Source: Anderseniella sp. (GTDB lineage: Bacteria; Pseudomonadota; Alphaproteobacteria; Rhizobiales; Aestuariivirgaceae). From it: a stretch of 64,000 bases of DNA. Both the position numbers and the translations under genes were made by a program. This document shows positions 49,503 through 60,092 of this stretch, piece by piece; position 1 is the stretch's first letter; every line of letters starts with the position of its first letter. The stretch lies in NCBI GenBank assembly GCA_028289645.1, contig JANQOK010000017.1:1-64000 (forward strand). The letters run 5' to 3'. Below the pieces are notes generated by a model, which was not told where the DNA came from, ran no database searches, and saw only the letters and a program-made list of their open reading frames with translations.

Positions 49503-51791
49503 ATGGATTGGTTTGCCGCACATGCCGGCCGCTCGCAGCCCGCCCGCAAGGGTGACGGCGACGGTGACGCTGGAATGGCAGTACCGACCGCTGCTCTGGC
49601 TGCGCGAGACCGACAGGACAGCCGAGCAGCGCATCTTCAACTGCAACAAGGGCGCGCCATCGTGTGGGCGCCGGTCAGTATCGTATGCGGGTTGATGATG
49701 TATTTCGCCTTGCCGGTCGAACCCCCGGTGTTCCTGACTATCGCAATGCTGCTGCTGGCGGTTGGTCTGGTATCTGCGGCGATTGCCGGGCGGGCAGGTG
49801 CAGTGGCGGTGCTGGCAAGTCTCGCTGTGGCGGGTTTTGCGCTCGGGCAGTGGGGGACGTTTGCAGCGGGCACGAAAGTTCTACCTGCCTCCACCGGCAA
49901 GGTGACCGTCAGCGGCTGGATTGATGAGTTGGGACCTGCGAACGGCAAACGCCGGCGCATGGTTGTCGCCGTAGGCGCGATTGACGAAGTTCGGCCGCAA
50001 TACTGGCCCGGCAAGGCCCGCCTGTCTGTGTCTACGGATCATCTGGGCGCCTTTGCGCGCGGTGATCATGTGACGTTTCAGGCATGGCTTTATCCGCCGC
50101 TGACCCCTGCTATCCCGGGCGGCTGGAACTATGGCAGGGTCGGATGGTTTGACGGGATCGGAGCCGGTGGCCGGGTGGCGTCGGCGGTGGCGAGATCGCA
50201 GGCAAAACCGGACCTGCAGCGCTGGTCGGACCAGGTGGCGGGTCTCAGGACACGAATTGCTGACCGTATCCGGGCGCAACTCCCGCGCCGGGAAGCAGGC
50301 TTTGCGGTAGCGCTGATCACCGGTGAACGCAGCGGCCTCGACAAAAACATGCGTGAGGCGCTGCAACTGTCGGGCCTGGCTCACATACTGGCCATATCCG
50401 GCCTGCATATGAGCCTGGTCGCCGGCGGCGTGTTTTGGCTGGTGCGTGCACTGCTGGCGCTGTGGCCGATGCTGGCGCTGAATTATCCAATCAAGAAAAT
50501 GGCCGCCGTAGCGGCACTCGCGGCTGCCGCTTTCTACCTGCTGATATCGGGGCAGGCGATTGCCACGCAACGCGCCTTCATCATGTTGTCGGTGATGTTC
50601 CTGGCTGTGGTGATGGGCCGTTCCGCCATATCGATGCGCAACCTTGCGATTGCCGCCGTCATCGTCCTGCTGATTGCACCGCATGCTGTGTTGACGCCAA
50701 GCTTTCAGATGTCCTTTCTGGCCGTGATGGGACTGATTGCCGGCTATGAATGTCTCGGTGGTTGGCAATCGAGGTTTCGCGCCGGCCTGGCGACCAGGTC
50801 GCCATATTTGAGAGCCGCGACCCTGCTTCTTTTAATGCTCATCGGGTTGTCCACAACCACTATCATTGCCAGTGCGTTCACGACGCTGCCGGCGGCGTTT
50901 CACTTCAACCGGTTTGCGTCCTGGGCGCTGCCGGCCAACCTGCTGGCCATGCCTGTGGTCACCTTCCTGGTGATGCCGGCAGCGGTGGCCAGTGTCTGCC
51001 TGATGCCGCTGGGGCTGGAACACTGGCCGCTACAGTTGATGGCATTGGGGCTGGAGGCGGTGCAGGCGATCGCGGTCATGGTGTCCGGCTGGCCCGGGGC
51101 AACCAAGGTTGCCGGAGCAATGGTGCCGCAACTGGCATTTCTGTCCGGCATGGCTTTGTGTTTCCTGGCGTTGTGGCGGGGCAGTTTGCGCTGGGCCGGG
51201 GGCGGGCTGGCCGTGGCGGCGGGGTTCGCCGCCATTGCGCTTGGGCCGAGACCGGACATCCTCATTGAACGCACGGCGGCGACGATGGCTGCCCGCATGC
51301 ACCACGGTGAGTTGGTGCCAGTTTATGCCCGGCGCGGCAGGTTTGCGGTTGACCGCTGGTTGCTAGCCGACGGAGACAGTGCTGATCTGGCGCAGGCTGC
51401 CGAACGTGCGGGCTGGACGTGCGGTGACGATGTATGCAGTGGGCAGGTGAAGGGCAAGAGCATTTTGTGGCTGGGACGAAAAGCAACGCCACCATCGAAC
51501 TGCAGGAGCGCAGATATCGTCGTTTCCGCCAATCCGTTGCGCCGCAGATGCGGGTATCCGGCACCGGGGCAGCTTCATATCGACAGGTTCGATGTGTGGC
51601 GCCATGGCGCCCACGCCGTCAGCATCAGTGCTGATGGCAAAATGGAAGTGACTACCGCACTTGGAGTTTCAGGCTCCCGTGCTTGGGTGCATGAGCCGGT
51701 GGCACGACGCAAGATACTGCTGGTTGATCCGGGCCCATGGACCGAAAAGCCCGGCGCCGGATCAATACCAAAGACGCAAGCGAGTCAGTAA
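49503..51791 (+). CDS. comEC: ComEC/Rec2-family DNA-uptake channel protein
   Basis: 762-residue inner-membrane protein. An N-terminal OB-like domain ([28 protein letters not shown], ~130-180) and DUF4131 region precede the competence domain ([43 protein letters not shown], ~260-310) with many helices. The C-terminal metallo-beta-lactamase domain of longer ComEC proteins is absent or degenerate, as in most Rhizobiales. Located between gltX and lexA as in relatives; transformation ability cannot be inferred. Its 3' end overlaps lexA by 7 bp. Confidence 0.88.
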   Translation: MDWFAAHAGRSQPARKGDGDGDAGMAVPTAALAARDRQDSRAAHLQLQQGRAIVWAPVSIVCGLMMYFALPVEPPVFLTIAMLLLAVGLVSAAIAGRAGAVAVLASLAVAGFALGQWGTFAAGTKVLPASTGKVTVSGWIDELGPANGKRRRMVVAVGAIDEVRPQYWPGKARLSVSTDHLGAFARGDHVTFQAWLYPPLTPAIPGGWNYGRVGWFDGIGAGGRVASAVARSQAKPDLQRWSDQVAGLRTRIADRIRAQLPRREAGFAVALITGERSGLDKNMREALQLSGLAHILAISGLHMSLVAGGVFWLVRALLALWPMLALNYPIKKMAAVAALAAAAFYLLISGQAIATQRAFIMLSVMFLAVVMGRSAISMRNLAIAAVIVLLIAPHAVLTPSFQMSFLAVMGLIAGYECLGGWQSRFRAGLATRSPYLRAATLLLLMLIGLSTTTIIASAFTTLPAAFHFNRFASWALPANLLAMPVVTFLVMPAAVASVCLMPLGLEHWPLQLMALGLEAVQAIAVMVSGWPGATKVAGAMVPQLAFLSGMALCFLALWRGSLRWAGGGLAVAAGFAAIALGPRPDILIERTAATMAARMHHGELVPVYARRGRFAVDRWLLADGDSADLAQAAERAGWTCGDDVCSGQVKGKSILWLGRKATPPSNCRSADIVVSANPLRRRCGYPAPGQLHIDRFDVWRHGAHAVSISADGKMEVTTALGVSGSRAWVHEPVARRKILLVDPGPWTEKPGAGSIPKTQASQ

Positions 51792-52501
51792 CGGCGTATC
51801 AGCCCGGCCAGGGTGCCTTGCACCTGAACCTGATCGGGGCCGAAAATCCGGGTCTCGTACGATGGATTTGCGGCTTCCAGCGCGATGGAATCTCCCTTGC
51901 GCCACAGGCGCTTGAGGGTGGCTTCCTCATCCTCCACCAAAGCCACCACGATCTCGCCATTCCGTGCCGTGTCGGCCTTGCGGATCAGCACGGTATCACC
52001 GTCCAGAATACCGGCTTCGATCATTGAATCGCCTTTGACCTCGAGTGCGAAATGCTCGCCCGGGCGCAGCATGTCGGGAGGTACCGGCACATTGGTGGTG
52101 TGATCCTGAATGGCGGCAATCGGCACACCGGCGGCGATGCGGCCCATCATCGGCACGTCGATTGTCACAGGTGCAGGTGCAGCCGGGGCAGGGGCTTTTT
52201 CCTCGGCCATGCCGCGCGAGCCCTGGATAACGCTGGGGTTGAACGGCTTACGCTCCGGTTTGCCCATGACCGCAGGGCCAGCGGAGGCATCAGGCATCTT
52301 CAGCACTTCCAGCGCCCTGGCACGATGCGGCAGGCGGCGGATGAAGCCGCGTTCCTCCAGCGCCGTGATCAGCCTGTGAATGCCGGACTTGGACCGCAAA
52401 TCAAGCGCTTCCTTCATTTCCTCAAACGATGGCGGCACACCGGTTTCCTTCAACCGGTCGTGGATCAGCATGAGCAGTTCGTGTTGCTTGGCGGTCAGCA
52501 T
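51785..52501 (-). CDS. lexA: LexA repressor
   Basis: 238 residues from [33 protein letters not shown]; the track start is 12 codons upstream. N-terminal winged helix, then a variable linker (~75-120), the Ala-Gly self-cleavage site in GRIAAGVPI, the catalytic Ser in [14 protein letters not shown] and the Lys in [15 protein letters not shown]. Master SOS repressor; a GTTC-N7-GTTC box lies 88 bp upstream, consistent with autoregulation. Convergent with comEC. Confidence 0.96.
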   Translation of the reverse strand: MLTAKQHELLMLIHDRLKETGVPPSFEEMKEALDLRSKSGIHRLITALEERGFIRRLPHRARALEVLKMPDASAGPAVMGKPERKPFNPSVIQGSRGMAEEKAPAPAAPAPVTIDVPMMGRIAAGVPIAAIQDHTTNVPVPPDMLRPGEHFALEVKGDSMIEAGILDGDTVLIRKADTARNGEIVVALVEDEEATLKRLWRKGDSIALEAANPSYETRIFGPDQVQVQGTLAGLIRRY

Positions 52502-52588
52502 CAGGTGTTTTCCTTGCCGTTTGTCAGCCGGCTGCAACCGATAGTTGCGCCAGCTGGAATCAGAACAAATGCGAAACCTTTATGACAT

Positions 52589-52603
52589 GTTCTCTCTATG
52601 TTC
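52589..52603. promoter_or_regulatory. LexA (SOS) box upstream of lexA
   Basis: GTTCTCTCTATGTTC is an exact GTTC-N7-GTTC match, the direct-repeat operator used by alphaproteobacterial LexA. Its place 88 bp upstream of lexA fits autoregulation. Confidence 0.85.
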
Positions 52604-52753
52604 GGCAAGGGGTTGGAAGAGAAATGTCTAATATCTCGGCCTTTTTCCGACTTTTCCGGATATCGTGTGCAGCTGCCAGCTTGGAGCATAGCGTGGTTAC
52701 ATGGCCACTGATGAGCGCGGCCGTTGACTGAATCTGTGCACAACCGTTGACGT

Positions 52754-52894
52754 TCAGTCGGTCGGAATCGGTCCGTCCAGCGGATGTTGCGGCACGTCCG
52801 GATAGGTCTCAAAGAATTCTGTGTGGATTGCCGTCAGATCGGGCGTGTCGGCCAATGCGCCAACAGCGGTGCGGGTTATGTGTTTGACTGTCAT
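52754..52894 (-). CDS. Small unrecognised protein, 46 aa
   Basis: Below the ORF-track cut-off. ATG at 52894 with GGAG seven bases upstream; the product begins MTVKHITRTAVGALADTP and ends with a Pro/Asp-rich GPIPTD. It has no membrane segment or signal peptide and looks soluble. No minus-strand neighbour within 250 bp shares its frame. It is supported by the ribosome-binding site and a clean frame only, so it could be a short functional peptide or chance. Confidence 0.45.
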   Translation of the reverse strand: MTVKHITRTAVGALADTPDLTAIHTEFFETYPDVPQHPLDGPIPTD

Positions 52895-53120
52895 TCTCTC
52901 ACTCCAACAAGTAGATGAATGTGCTGACGTCAAACGCTAGGGTACCAGATTGCACCGCTCAATAGTGTTAACGGGCACGTAATTGTCCGCGCATCTGCTG
53001 TTAATGTTAAGTATTTATGTGAATCGGCGGGCCGTTGCCCGGGAAGCTACGGTGTTGGTGCTATCGATAAACTGCCACCGAATTTCCAGGCAGCCGTCAA
53101 CGCAACTGCTGCCATAAATC

Positions 53121-53150
53121 TTACGCAACGTAAAATTATAATTTACGCAA
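53121..53150. repeat. Direct repeat TTACGCAA, operator-like
   Basis: TTACGCAA occurs at 53121-53128 and 53143-53150, 22 bp start to start (two helical turns), with AT-rich DNA (GTAAAATTATAAT) between. Spacing on one helix face upstream of a gene suggests a dimeric regulator site. Confidence 0.4.
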
Positions 53151-53172
53151 GGGAAGTTATTGAGTTAGGCTA

Positions 53173-53207
53173 ACCCCGTAATTGATGCGCCAAAATTACT
53201 ACGGGGT
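53173..53207 (+). promoter_or_regulatory. Hairpin overlapping the translation-start region of the lipoprotein gene
   Basis: ACCCCGTA and TACGGGGT pair over 8 bp; the right arm lies 6 bp before the ATG at 53214 and abuts the AGGGG ribosome-binding site. In RNA it could limit access to the start region, or in DNA serve as an operator. Confidence 0.45.
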
Positions 53208-53213
53208 AGGGGA

Positions 53214-54275
53214 ATGAGAAAAAACATCAGTATCGTAGCATTGTTTCTTACAGCCAGCTGTTCGACACATCCATTGCCGGATCAGCAATGGACCAGAGAC
53301 CATACAAGAGACATCATCCAAAAAATCAGGTGTGAAACCAAGGATGCGCTAAAACAACAGTTGGTTGCACTCCTTATTGATCCCGCTTCGTCCACTGCGA
53401 TCCTCAGAAGCGGCAAAGACTTGGCGCGAGACGACTTTGATATCGGTGAACTGGTTCCGAGCGACTTCAGTATTGAAAACTATGTTTTTGTAGACCGGTT
53501 TTTGAAATCGCGTATAGGCCTGAGTTTCCTTTTCACTATCACGGAAACCAACAACGGATCGGGCAAAGCAACCTTCAAGTTCCCGTTTTCAAACGGAACC
53601 TTTTCTCTTGGGGTATCAGCGGGCAATGATCGGGGAAGAAAATCCACCAGAGATATAAAGATCCAAGAGACTTTTCTTTCAATTAGTCAAACGGACTGCA
53701 CTCTTCCTTACGACGTAAGGCCGAACTTTATCTATCCAATTACAGGCAAAATTGGCATCGATGAAGTCATAGACACCTACATTGGCTTGCAGTTCGACAT
53801 AGACTTTCCGGATCGCAAAAGGTCCGAGATGAGAGCTGAAGAGTTCAAAACACTAGAGGCCAAACGGGGTTCCGTAGGAACTTTTTCCGACAAAATTGAA
53901 TTCACGACCAAGTTTTTGAGTTTGATTGAACCCAAAATCGAACTTAGCCCTGTGGCCGACACGTTCAAACTGGCTGAAGCAACAGGGAAGTTTGATGACA
54001 GCAGGACTGACGTTCATGAGTTAACTATCATCATTCAAGGCCCGAAACAAAAGGGTACGATAGAGGTCAAACTGACTCTGGACGCTAACGGCAATATAAT
54101 AACCAAAATTCCCAAAACGGCCAAGTTTGACAGGAGCCGTTCGGGAGTTCGCAGGCCAAACACCTTCTCTATTTCGCCTGAGGCAAATCAGTCAGGTCGT
54201 GAAGAACTGTTGAGAGAACAGAACTTCCAACAACAACTTGGCATACAGCGAGAAATTAGAGAAAAGGTGCAGTGA
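53214..54275 (+). CDS. Putative lipoprotein of unknown function
   Basis: 353 residues beginning MRKNISIVALFLTASCSTHP, a lipoprotein signal with lipobox LTAS|C. The body has no recognised domain; it mixes beta-rich segments (LSFLFTITETNNGSGKATFKF) and charged helices, and a C-terminal coiled-coil-like tail (ELLREQNFQQQLGIQREIREK). Base composition and codon use (many AAA, ATA, AAC codons) differ from both neighbours, and it interrupts the usual lexA-moeA junction, so it was probably acquired horizontally. No mobile-element remnant was seen. Confidence 0.7.
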   Translation: MRKNISIVALFLTASCSTHPLPDQQWTRDHTRDIIQKIRCETKDALKQQLVALLIDPASSTAILRSGKDLARDDFDIGELVPSDFSIENYVFVDRFLKSRIGLSFLFTITETNNGSGKATFKFPFSNGTFSLGVSAGNDRGRKSTRDIKIQETFLSISQTDCTLPYDVRPNFIYPITGKIGIDEVIDTYIGLQFDIDFPDRKRSEMRAEEFKTLEAKRGSVGTFSDKIEFTTKFLSLIEPKIELSPVADTFKLAEATGKFDDSRTDVHELTIIIQGPKQKGTIEVKLTLDANGNIITKIPKTAKFDRSRSGVRRPNTFSISPEANQSGREELLREQNFQQQLGIQREIREKVQ

Positions 54276-54375
54276 AACAGTAGCCAGCATCCAGATTTTC
54301 ATGGGTTAGAAAGGATGTGGTTGCAGAGCAGAGAAATGCTGGCCAGGAGGAATATGTCAGAACGGGGCAAGCTTA

Positions 54376-55581
54376 CTAAAAATCCAGCAGCAACACCTGA
54401 ACTTGTTCACCAGCCTGCGCGGCCGGCGCATGGGGGGCTCGGATCACCAGGCAGTCGGCCTCGGCGAACACGCGCTGCATGGAGCTATCCTGCTTAGGAA
54501 ACGGGGTTGCGATCAGCTGACCCTTATCGCCGCGCTGCAGTGTGGCGCGGATATAGTCCTGGCGCTGGTCGTTGGGTTTCATGCCGGACGCCAGAACAGC
54601 GGAGACCGGATCAAACGAGCGCGCATCACCGGTCATCCTTGCGATCAGCGGCAGGATGAACAGCCTTGTGCAGACCATGGCCGAGACCGGATTGCCGGGC
54701 AGGCCGATGACACGCTGGTCGCCGCGCCGGCCGAACATCAACGGTTTGCCGGGGCGCATGGCGATTTTCCAGAAGCCGATCTTGATGCCGGACTTCTGCA
54801 TGGCCGCCTGGACCAGGTCATGATCGCCAACCGAGGCCCCGCCGATCGTGATCAGGATGTCGGCGCTGGCGGCCCTCTCTATGGCTTTTTCGATGCGGGT
54901 CGCCTTGTCCGGCACGAGGCCGAGGTCCACCGGCTCGCCGCCGAAGCGGCTGACCATGGCGGCAATGGCGAGCGCGTTGGATGAGATGATCTGATCATCT
55001 CGGGGGTTGCTGCCGGGTTCAACCAACTCATCGCCTGTGGCCAGCAGGGCGACAGAGGGACGGCGCACAACCTGCACCCGGTTGTGGTTCATGGCGGCCG
55101 CCAGGCCGATCTGGCGGGCGCCGAGCAGGGTTTGCCGGGGCAGCAGGGTTTCACCCTTTCTGAAGTCCATCCCGGCAGGGCGAACAAAGCTGCCCAATGT
55201 TGCCGTCTCCAGCACGGTCACCGAGTCCTTGCCATCAGTTTCGGTGTCTTCCTGGATGACAACAGTGTCCGCCCCTTTCGGCAACGGTGCGCCGGTGAAA
55301 ATGCGCACTGCCTTGCCCTTGCCAACGCGGCCGGAAAAGCCGTGCCCGGCGGGTGCTTCGCCGATCACCTTCAAAGTGGCGGGAACGTCTGCAATATCGG
55401 CAGCGCGCACCGCATAGCCATCCATGGCAGAAGCGGCAAACGGTGGCTGCGCGCGCTGCGCCTTCAACGGCCCGGCCAAGACCCGGCCGCTGGCATTGGA
55501 CAGCGGCACATCCTCTGCGTCGAGCGGTTTGACGCCTTTCAGGATCTGCGCCAGTGCGTCATCGACCGGAACCAGGCTCAT
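54376..55581 (-). CDS. moeA: Molybdopterin molybdenumtransferase
   Basis: 401 residues. Inserts molybdate into adenylylated molybdopterin. Motifs: [67 protein letters not shown] and [14 protein letters not shown], plus [11 protein letters not shown]. Overlaps moaC (ATGA) and ends the trp-moa run. Other moa genes are elsewhere. Confidence 0.95.
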   Translation of the reverse strand: MSLVPVDDALAQILKGVKPLDAEDVPLSNASGRVLAGPLKAQRAQPPFAASAMDGYAVRAADIADVPATLKVIGEAPAGHGFSGRVGKGKAVRIFTGAPLPKGADTVVIQEDTETDGKDSVTVLETATLGSFVRPAGMDFRKGETLLPRQTLLGARQIGLAAAMNHNRVQVVRRPSVALLATGDELVEPGSNPRDDQIISSNALAIAAMVSRFGGEPVDLGLVPDKATRIEKAIERAASADILITIGGASVGDHDLVQAAMQKSGIKIGFWKIAMRPGKPLMFGRRGDQRVIGLPGNPVSAMVCTRLFILPLIARMTGDARSFDPVSAVLASGMKPNDQRQDYIRATLQRGDKGQLIATPFPKQDSSMQRVFAEADCLVIRAPHAPAAQAGEQVQVLLLDF

Positions 55582-56069
55582 GATTTGGCATCTGCCTTGA
55601 AGTGGCCAGACTTGCCGCCCTGTTTCTCAATCAGCCTGACGTCGGAAATGACGATAACGCGGTCTACCGCCTTGACCATGTCATAGACGGTGAGGCAGGC
55701 GACAGAAACTGCGGTCAACGCTTCCATCTCGACACCGGTCTTGCCTTCGACCTTGACGCTTGCGGTGACGTCGATGGCCTGGTCGGGCTCGTTGATGTCC
55801 AGATCGACGGTGATCTTGGAGATCGCCAGCGGGTGACACAGCGGGACTAGTTCATGGGTGCGCTTGGCAGCCATGATGCCGGCAATGCGCGCGGTGGCGA
55901 TCACGTCACCCTTCTTGGCCATGCCGGATTTGATCAGTTGCAGTGTTTCAGGCTGCATGGAGACGCGGCCGGCAGCAACGGCAATGCGGGTGGTCACCTG
56001 CTTTTCCGACACATCGACCATGTGGGCGTTGCCGGCGTCGTCCAGGTGGGTGAGCTTGCCGGCGTTCAT
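55578..56069 (-). CDS. moaC: Cyclic pyranopterin monophosphate synthase
   Basis: 163 residues. With MoaA makes cPMP for molybdenum cofactor. Motifs: [34 protein letters not shown] and [32 protein letters not shown], which hold the catalytic Lys and Asp. Coupled by overlap to trpC upstream and moeA downstream. Confidence 0.96.
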   Translation of the reverse strand: MNAGKLTHLDDAGNAHMVDVSEKQVTTRIAVAAGRVSMQPETLQLIKSGMAKKGDVIATARIAGIMAAKRTHELVPLCHPLAISKITVDLDINEPDQAIDVTASVKVEGKTGVEMEALTAVSVACLTVYDMVKAVDRVIVISDVRLIEKQGGKSGHFKADAKS

Positions 56070-56893
56070 GCGCTTGCCCGCAAGCCGTCCGGCCTGGTGA
56101 GGATGGCGCGGGCGGCTTCTGCCACATCGGACTGCCGCATCAGGCTTTCGCCGATCAGAAAGGCGTACACGTTTGCCTGCTCCATCCGGGCCAGATCGGC
56201 CGGTACGAACAGGCCGCTTTCGCCGACGATCAGCCGGTCCTCCGGCACCATGGGCGCCAGCCGTTCGGTGGTTTCCAGGCTGGTTTCAAACGTTTTCAGG
56301 TTGCGGTTGTTGATGCCGATCATGCGGGTCTTCAGCTTCAGGGCACGCTCCAATTCGGCCTCGTCATGGACTTCAGCCAGCACGTCCATGCCCAGTTCAA
56401 AGGCGGTGTTTTCCAGATCTGCACACAAGGTGTCGTCGATCATCGCCAGGATCAGCAGAATGCAGTCCGCACCCCAGGCACGGGCCTCCAGCACCTGGTA
56501 CGGATCAAGCATGAAATCCTTGCGCAGCGCGGGCAGGGAGGTTTGCGAGCGGGCCTGCATGAGGAATTCCGGCGCGCCCTGGAACGACGGCGTGTCGGTC
56601 AGCACCGACAGGCAGGCGGCGCCGCCTTGCTCATATGCTTTGGCCAGGCTCGGCGGATCGAAGTCTTCCCGGATCAGGCCTTTCGACGGGCTGGCTTTCT
56701 TGATTTCGGCAATCAGCGCCCAGTCGCCATTGGCACGCTTGTTTTCCAGCGCTTTAAGGAATCCGCGCGGTGCGCTGTTGGCACGGTTCAGGCTGGCATT
56801 GGTTACCAGGCTGGCCTCGGACACGGACGCCTTGGCAGCGGCAACCTCCTGGCGCTTGTAGGCAGCGATCTTGTCGAGGATGGTGCCGGTCAT
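56066..56893 (-). CDS. trpC: Indole-3-glycerol phosphate synthase
   Basis: 275 residues, TIM barrel. Motifs: [21 protein letters not shown] (catalytic Lys/Glu), [46 protein letters not shown] and [15 protein letters not shown]. Monofunctional, without the TrpF half of enteric proteins. Overlaps trpD (ATGA). Confidence 0.96.
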   Translation of the reverse strand: MTGTILDKIAAYKRQEVAAAKASVSEASLVTNASLNRANSAPRGFLKALENKRANGDWALIAEIKKASPSKGLIREDFDPPSLAKAYEQGGAACLSVLTDTPSFQGAPEFLMQARSQTSLPALRKDFMLDPYQVLEARAWGADCILLILAMIDDTLCADLENTAFELGMDVLAEVHDEAELERALKLKTRMIGINNRNLKTFETSLETTERLAPMVPEDRLIVGESGLFVPADLARMEQANVYAFLIGESLMRQSDVAEAARAILTRPDGLRASA

Positions 56894-57903
56894 GCGTTTG
56901 ATACCTCCACCAGCTTGTCGAGCACTTTCATGGCGGCACCTGAATCAATGGCCTGTTCAGCCTGAGCGGTACCGTCCTTCAGGTCTTTCGCCCGGCCGGC
57001 GACCAGCAGTGCCGCGCCTGCTGTCATGGCGGCGGCGTCGCGGAAGGCATTGCGGTCTCCGGTCAGCACGCCGCGCAAGGCTTCAGCATTTTGCTCGGCA
57101 TCGCCGCCTTTCAGTTCGTCGAGCGTGCGCCGGGTGACACCGGCATCTTCCGGTTCGATCTCGAACGTGGTGACTTTGCCGCCTTTAAGTTCGGCCACCC
57201 AGGTGGTGCCGGTCGGGGTGATCTCGTCTAAACCGCCTTCGCCGTGGGTTACCCAGACCGCCTGTGAACCGAGCTTATTCATGACGTGAGCCAGTGGTTC
57301 CACCCATTGTTTCGCATAGACGCCGATGACCTGACGGTTGACGCTGGCCGGGTTCGACATCGGGCCCAGCAGATTGAATACCGTGCGGGTTGCTAGTTCC
57401 ACCCGTGACGGGCCGACATGGCGTACGGCGGCGTGGTGTGCAGGGGCAAACATGAAGCCGCAACCGGCTTCTGCAATGCAGCGTGAGATCACGTCCGGCT
57501 TGGCTTCGATGTTGACGCCGAGCGCGGCGAGCGTGTCGGCGGCGCCGGACTTTGATGACAGGGCGCGGTTGCCATGTTTGGCGACAGGCAGACCGGCGCC
57601 TGCGGTAACCAGGGCTGAACATGTCGACACGTTGTAGGAGCCGGATGCATCGCCGCCGGTGCCGACAATGTCGATGGCATCTTCGGGCGCCGTCACCGGC
57701 AACATCTTTTCGCGCATGGTCATCACGGCGCCAGTGATCTCGTCAACCGTCTCGCCGCGCACCCGCAGGCCCATCAGCACGGCGCCGATCTGCGACGGCG
57801 TGGCATTGCCGGACATGATGATGTCGAAAGCGGTGCGTGCCTCGTCCAGCGACAGCGGCTTGGCGTCGGCAATCTTTGCAATCATCGGTTTCAGGTCAGC
57901 CAT
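56890..57903 (-). CDS. trpD: Anthranilate phosphoribosyltransferase
   Basis: 337 residues from [22 protein letters not shown] (the track start adds six). PRPP-binding [40 protein letters not shown] and the metal-binding acidic motif EGGLDEIT. Five bp after trpG and overlaps trpC, so one operon. Confidence 0.96.
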   Translation of the reverse strand: MADLKPMIAKIADAKPLSLDEARTAFDIIMSGNATPSQIGAVLMGLRVRGETVDEITGAVMTMREKMLPVTAPEDAIDIVGTGGDASGSYNVSTCSALVTAGAGLPVAKHGNRALSSKSGAADTLAALGVNIEAKPDVISRCIAEAGCGFMFAPAHHAAVRHVGPSRVELATRTVFNLLGPMSNPASVNRQVIGVYAKQWVEPLAHVMNKLGSQAVWVTHGEGGLDEITPTGTTWVAELKGGKVTTFEIEPEDAGVTRRTLDELKGGDAEQNAEALRGVLTGDRNAFRDAAAMTAGAALLVAGRAKDLKDGTAQAEQAIDSGAAMKVLDKLVEVSNA

Positions 57904-57907
57904 GGTC

Positions 57908-58498
57908 TCAAGCCGTTTCAACTTCTTTGTAGGCGTTTGCCAGTTTCAGGAAGTTACGCAATATCGCATGGCCGTGTTCCGATGCAATGCTTTCGGGGTG
58001 AAACTGGACGCCGTGGACATTCAGCTCCCGATGCTGCAGGCCCATGACAATGTCACCGGTGGATGCCGTTACTTCGAGACAGGCCGGCAGCGAACAGCGC
58101 TCGACCACCAGTGAGTGGTACCGGGTGGCCCGGAAGGTCTCCGGCAGCCCTTTGAACAGGCCCTTGCCAGTGTTTGTGACGTCGGACAGTTTGCCGTGCA
58201 TAAGCTGCTGGGCGCGTATCACCGTGCCACCGAACGCCTGGCCGATGGCCTGATGGCCGAGGCACACACCCATCAGCGGCACCTTGCCGGCAGCCTTCTC
58301 AACCAGGTTCAGGCAGATGCCGGCTTTGTTCGGCGTGCACGGCCCGGGCGACAGCACAATGGCTTCAGGTGCCATGGCGATTGCCTCGTCGGCGGTAATG
58401 GCGTCGTTGCGCACAACCTCGGTCTCAGCACCAAGGTCGCCGAGAAAGTGATACAGGTTCCAGGTGAAGCTGTCGTAATTGTCGATGAGCAGGATCAT
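57908..58498 (-). CDS. trpG: Anthranilate synthase component II (glutamine amidotransferase)
   Basis: 196 residues. Class I amidotransferase: catalytic Cys in [16 protein letters not shown] and His/Glu in [14 protein letters not shown]; oxyanion motif [11 protein letters not shown]. Supplies ammonia to TrpE. Many Rhizobiales carry a fused trpEG elsewhere; here E and G are separate but adjacent (6 bp apart). Confidence 0.95.
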   Translation of the reverse strand: MILLIDNYDSFTWNLYHFLGDLGAETEVVRNDAITADEAIAMAPEAIVLSPGPCTPNKAGICLNLVEKAAGKVPLMGVCLGHQAIGQAFGGTVIRAQQLMHGKLSDVTNTGKGLFKGLPETFRATRYHSLVVERCSLPACLEVTASTGDIVMGLQHRELNVHGVQFHPESIASEHGHAILRNFLKLANAYKEVETA

Positions 58499-58504
58499 GG
58501 CTGT

Positions 58505-60025
58505 CTATTGCCCCCTCGATGCGCGGCCGGCAAAGCGGACCGCCTCTTCAGCTGCCCTGAACAGGGCCTTGGCCTTGTTGATGCACTCGTCCTGTTCGGC
58601 CTGTGGCACGCTGTCGGCCACGACACCGGCACCGGCCTGCACGAACATCTTGCCGTCCTTGACCAGGGCGGTGCGCAACACAATGCAGGTGTCGGTCTCT
58701 CCGGTGGCTGAAAAATACCCGACGCAGCCGGCATAGATGCCGCGCTTGGTGCTTTCCAACTCGTCGATAATCTCCATGGCACGCACTTTCGGTGCGCCCG
58801 ATACGGTGCCGGCCGGAAAGCCGGCACTCAATGCATCGATGGCGTCATACCTGTCGTCCAGTTCGCCTTCAACGTTGGACGAGATGTGCATGACCTGGCT
58901 GTAGTATTCCATAATGAACTGGTCGGTGACCTTGACCGAGCCGATCTTGGCCACTCGTCCGACGTCATTGCGGCCCAGGTCCAGCAACATCAGGTGTTCA
59001 GCCAGTTCCTTGGGATCTGCCAGCAGCTCTTCGGCCAGTGCGCGGTCTTCCGCTGGTGTCGCACCGCGTGGTCTGGTTCCGGCGAGCGGGCGGATCTCCA
59101 CCTTGCCGTCGCGCACCCTGACCAGGATTTCCGGACTGGAGCCGGTGACGGCAAAGCGATCGAACTCGAGATGGTACAGGAACGGCGATGGATTGACCCG
59201 GCGCAGGGCCCGGTACAGCGAGAACGCCGGCAGGGTGAACTCGGTTTCGAAGCGCTGTGACAGGACCACCTGGAAGACATCGCCGGCGGCGACATATTCC
59301 TTGGCCTTCAACACCATCTCCTTGTAGTCCTCAGGGGTGGTGTCCGAAATCGGCTCACCGATCGGGGCCGCGTCCGGGTCTTCATAGCTGTGCAGTTCCA
59401 AAGGCCGGTCAAAGGCATCGACGACTGCGTCGAGCCGGTCGCAGGCCCGTGCGTAGGCCGCCTTGGCTGAGACATCCGCGTCCGGGAACACCGGGGTGAT
59501 GACGGTGACCTCGTCCTTCACAGCGTCGAAAATGGCCATGATGGTCGGGCGGATCATAATGCCGTCGGGCACACCGAGCACGTCCTCATTGGGTGCCGGC
59601 AGTTTTTCCATCTGCCGCACCATGTCGTAACCCATGTAGCCGAACAGGCCGGCGGCCATCGGCGGCAGGTCGGCCGGCACGTCGAAATGATTGGCTGCCA
59701 GCAGGTTACGCAGCGACTGCAGCGGCGGCGCCTCATCGGCAACGAACGGGCGGTCCGGATCGATCAGTGCCCGCGTATTGATTTCAGCAGTTTCTCCGGT
59801 CACCCGCCAGATCAGGTCAGGCTTCATGCCGATCATCGAATAGCGGCCGCGCACGGCGCCGCCTTCCACCGATTCCAGCAGGAACCGGTAAGGTGCATTT
59901 CGGGTCAGCTTCATGAATGCGGACACCGGGGTCTCCAGGTCCGCCACCAGCCGCGTATACACGACCTGCGCCTTGCCGGCCTGATAGCAGGTGTTGAAGC
60001 TGTCGCTGTCAGGAGCGATCTGCAT
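58505..60025 (-). CDS. trpE: Anthranilate synthase component I
   Basis: 506 residues. Converts chorismate to anthranilate. C-terminal chorismate-binding motifs: GSSPEILVRV, RPLAGTRPRGATPAEDRALAEELL, ERDVGRVAK-like NDVGRVAKIGSV, AGTVSGAPKVRAMEIIDELE and YAGCVGYFSATGETDTCIVLRTAL. N-terminal Trp-binding LLESVEGG is intact, so feedback inhibition by tryptophan is expected. Heads the trpEGDC-moaC-moeA run. No Trp-codon leader peptide was found upstream. Confidence 0.95.
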   Translation of the reverse strand: MQIAPDSDSFNTCYQAGKAQVVYTRLVADLETPVSAFMKLTRNAPYRFLLESVEGGAVRGRYSMIGMKPDLIWRVTGETAEINTRALIDPDRPFVADEAPPLQSLRNLLAANHFDVPADLPPMAAGLFGYMGYDMVRQMEKLPAPNEDVLGVPDGIMIRPTIMAIFDAVKDEVTVITPVFPDADVSAKAAYARACDRLDAVVDAFDRPLELHSYEDPDAAPIGEPISDTTPEDYKEMVLKAKEYVAAGDVFQVVLSQRFETEFTLPAFSLYRALRRVNPSPFLYHLEFDRFAVTGSSPEILVRVRDGKVEIRPLAGTRPRGATPAEDRALAEELLADPKELAEHLMLLDLGRNDVGRVAKIGSVKVTDQFIMEYYSQVMHISSNVEGELDDRYDAIDALSAGFPAGTVSGAPKVRAMEIIDELESTKRGIYAGCVGYFSATGETDTCIVLRTALVKDGKMFVQAGAGVVADSVPQAEQDECINKAKALFRAAEEAVRFAGRASRGQ

Positions 60026-60063
60026 CGGGTGAACTTTCCATCTAAGGCATTTGCGAAATGGGT

Positions 60064-60092
60064 TTAGAGCAGGTTTGGCGAATGATGTGAAG
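60064..60092 (-). promoter_or_regulatory. Candidate trpE promoter
   Basis: On the minus strand CTTCAC, a 17-bp spacer and CTCTAA fit CTTGAC-N17-CTATAT in nine of twelve positions. A start near 60057 gives a ~32-nt leader, too short for classic trp attenuation. Confidence 0.5.

Larger units (their letters stand above)
52895..53213. other. Regulatory-looking intergenic region before the lipoprotein gene
   Basis: 319 bp with lower GC than neighbours. Contains the direct repeats and the hairpin annotated separately; no other gene seen. Confidence 0.5.
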
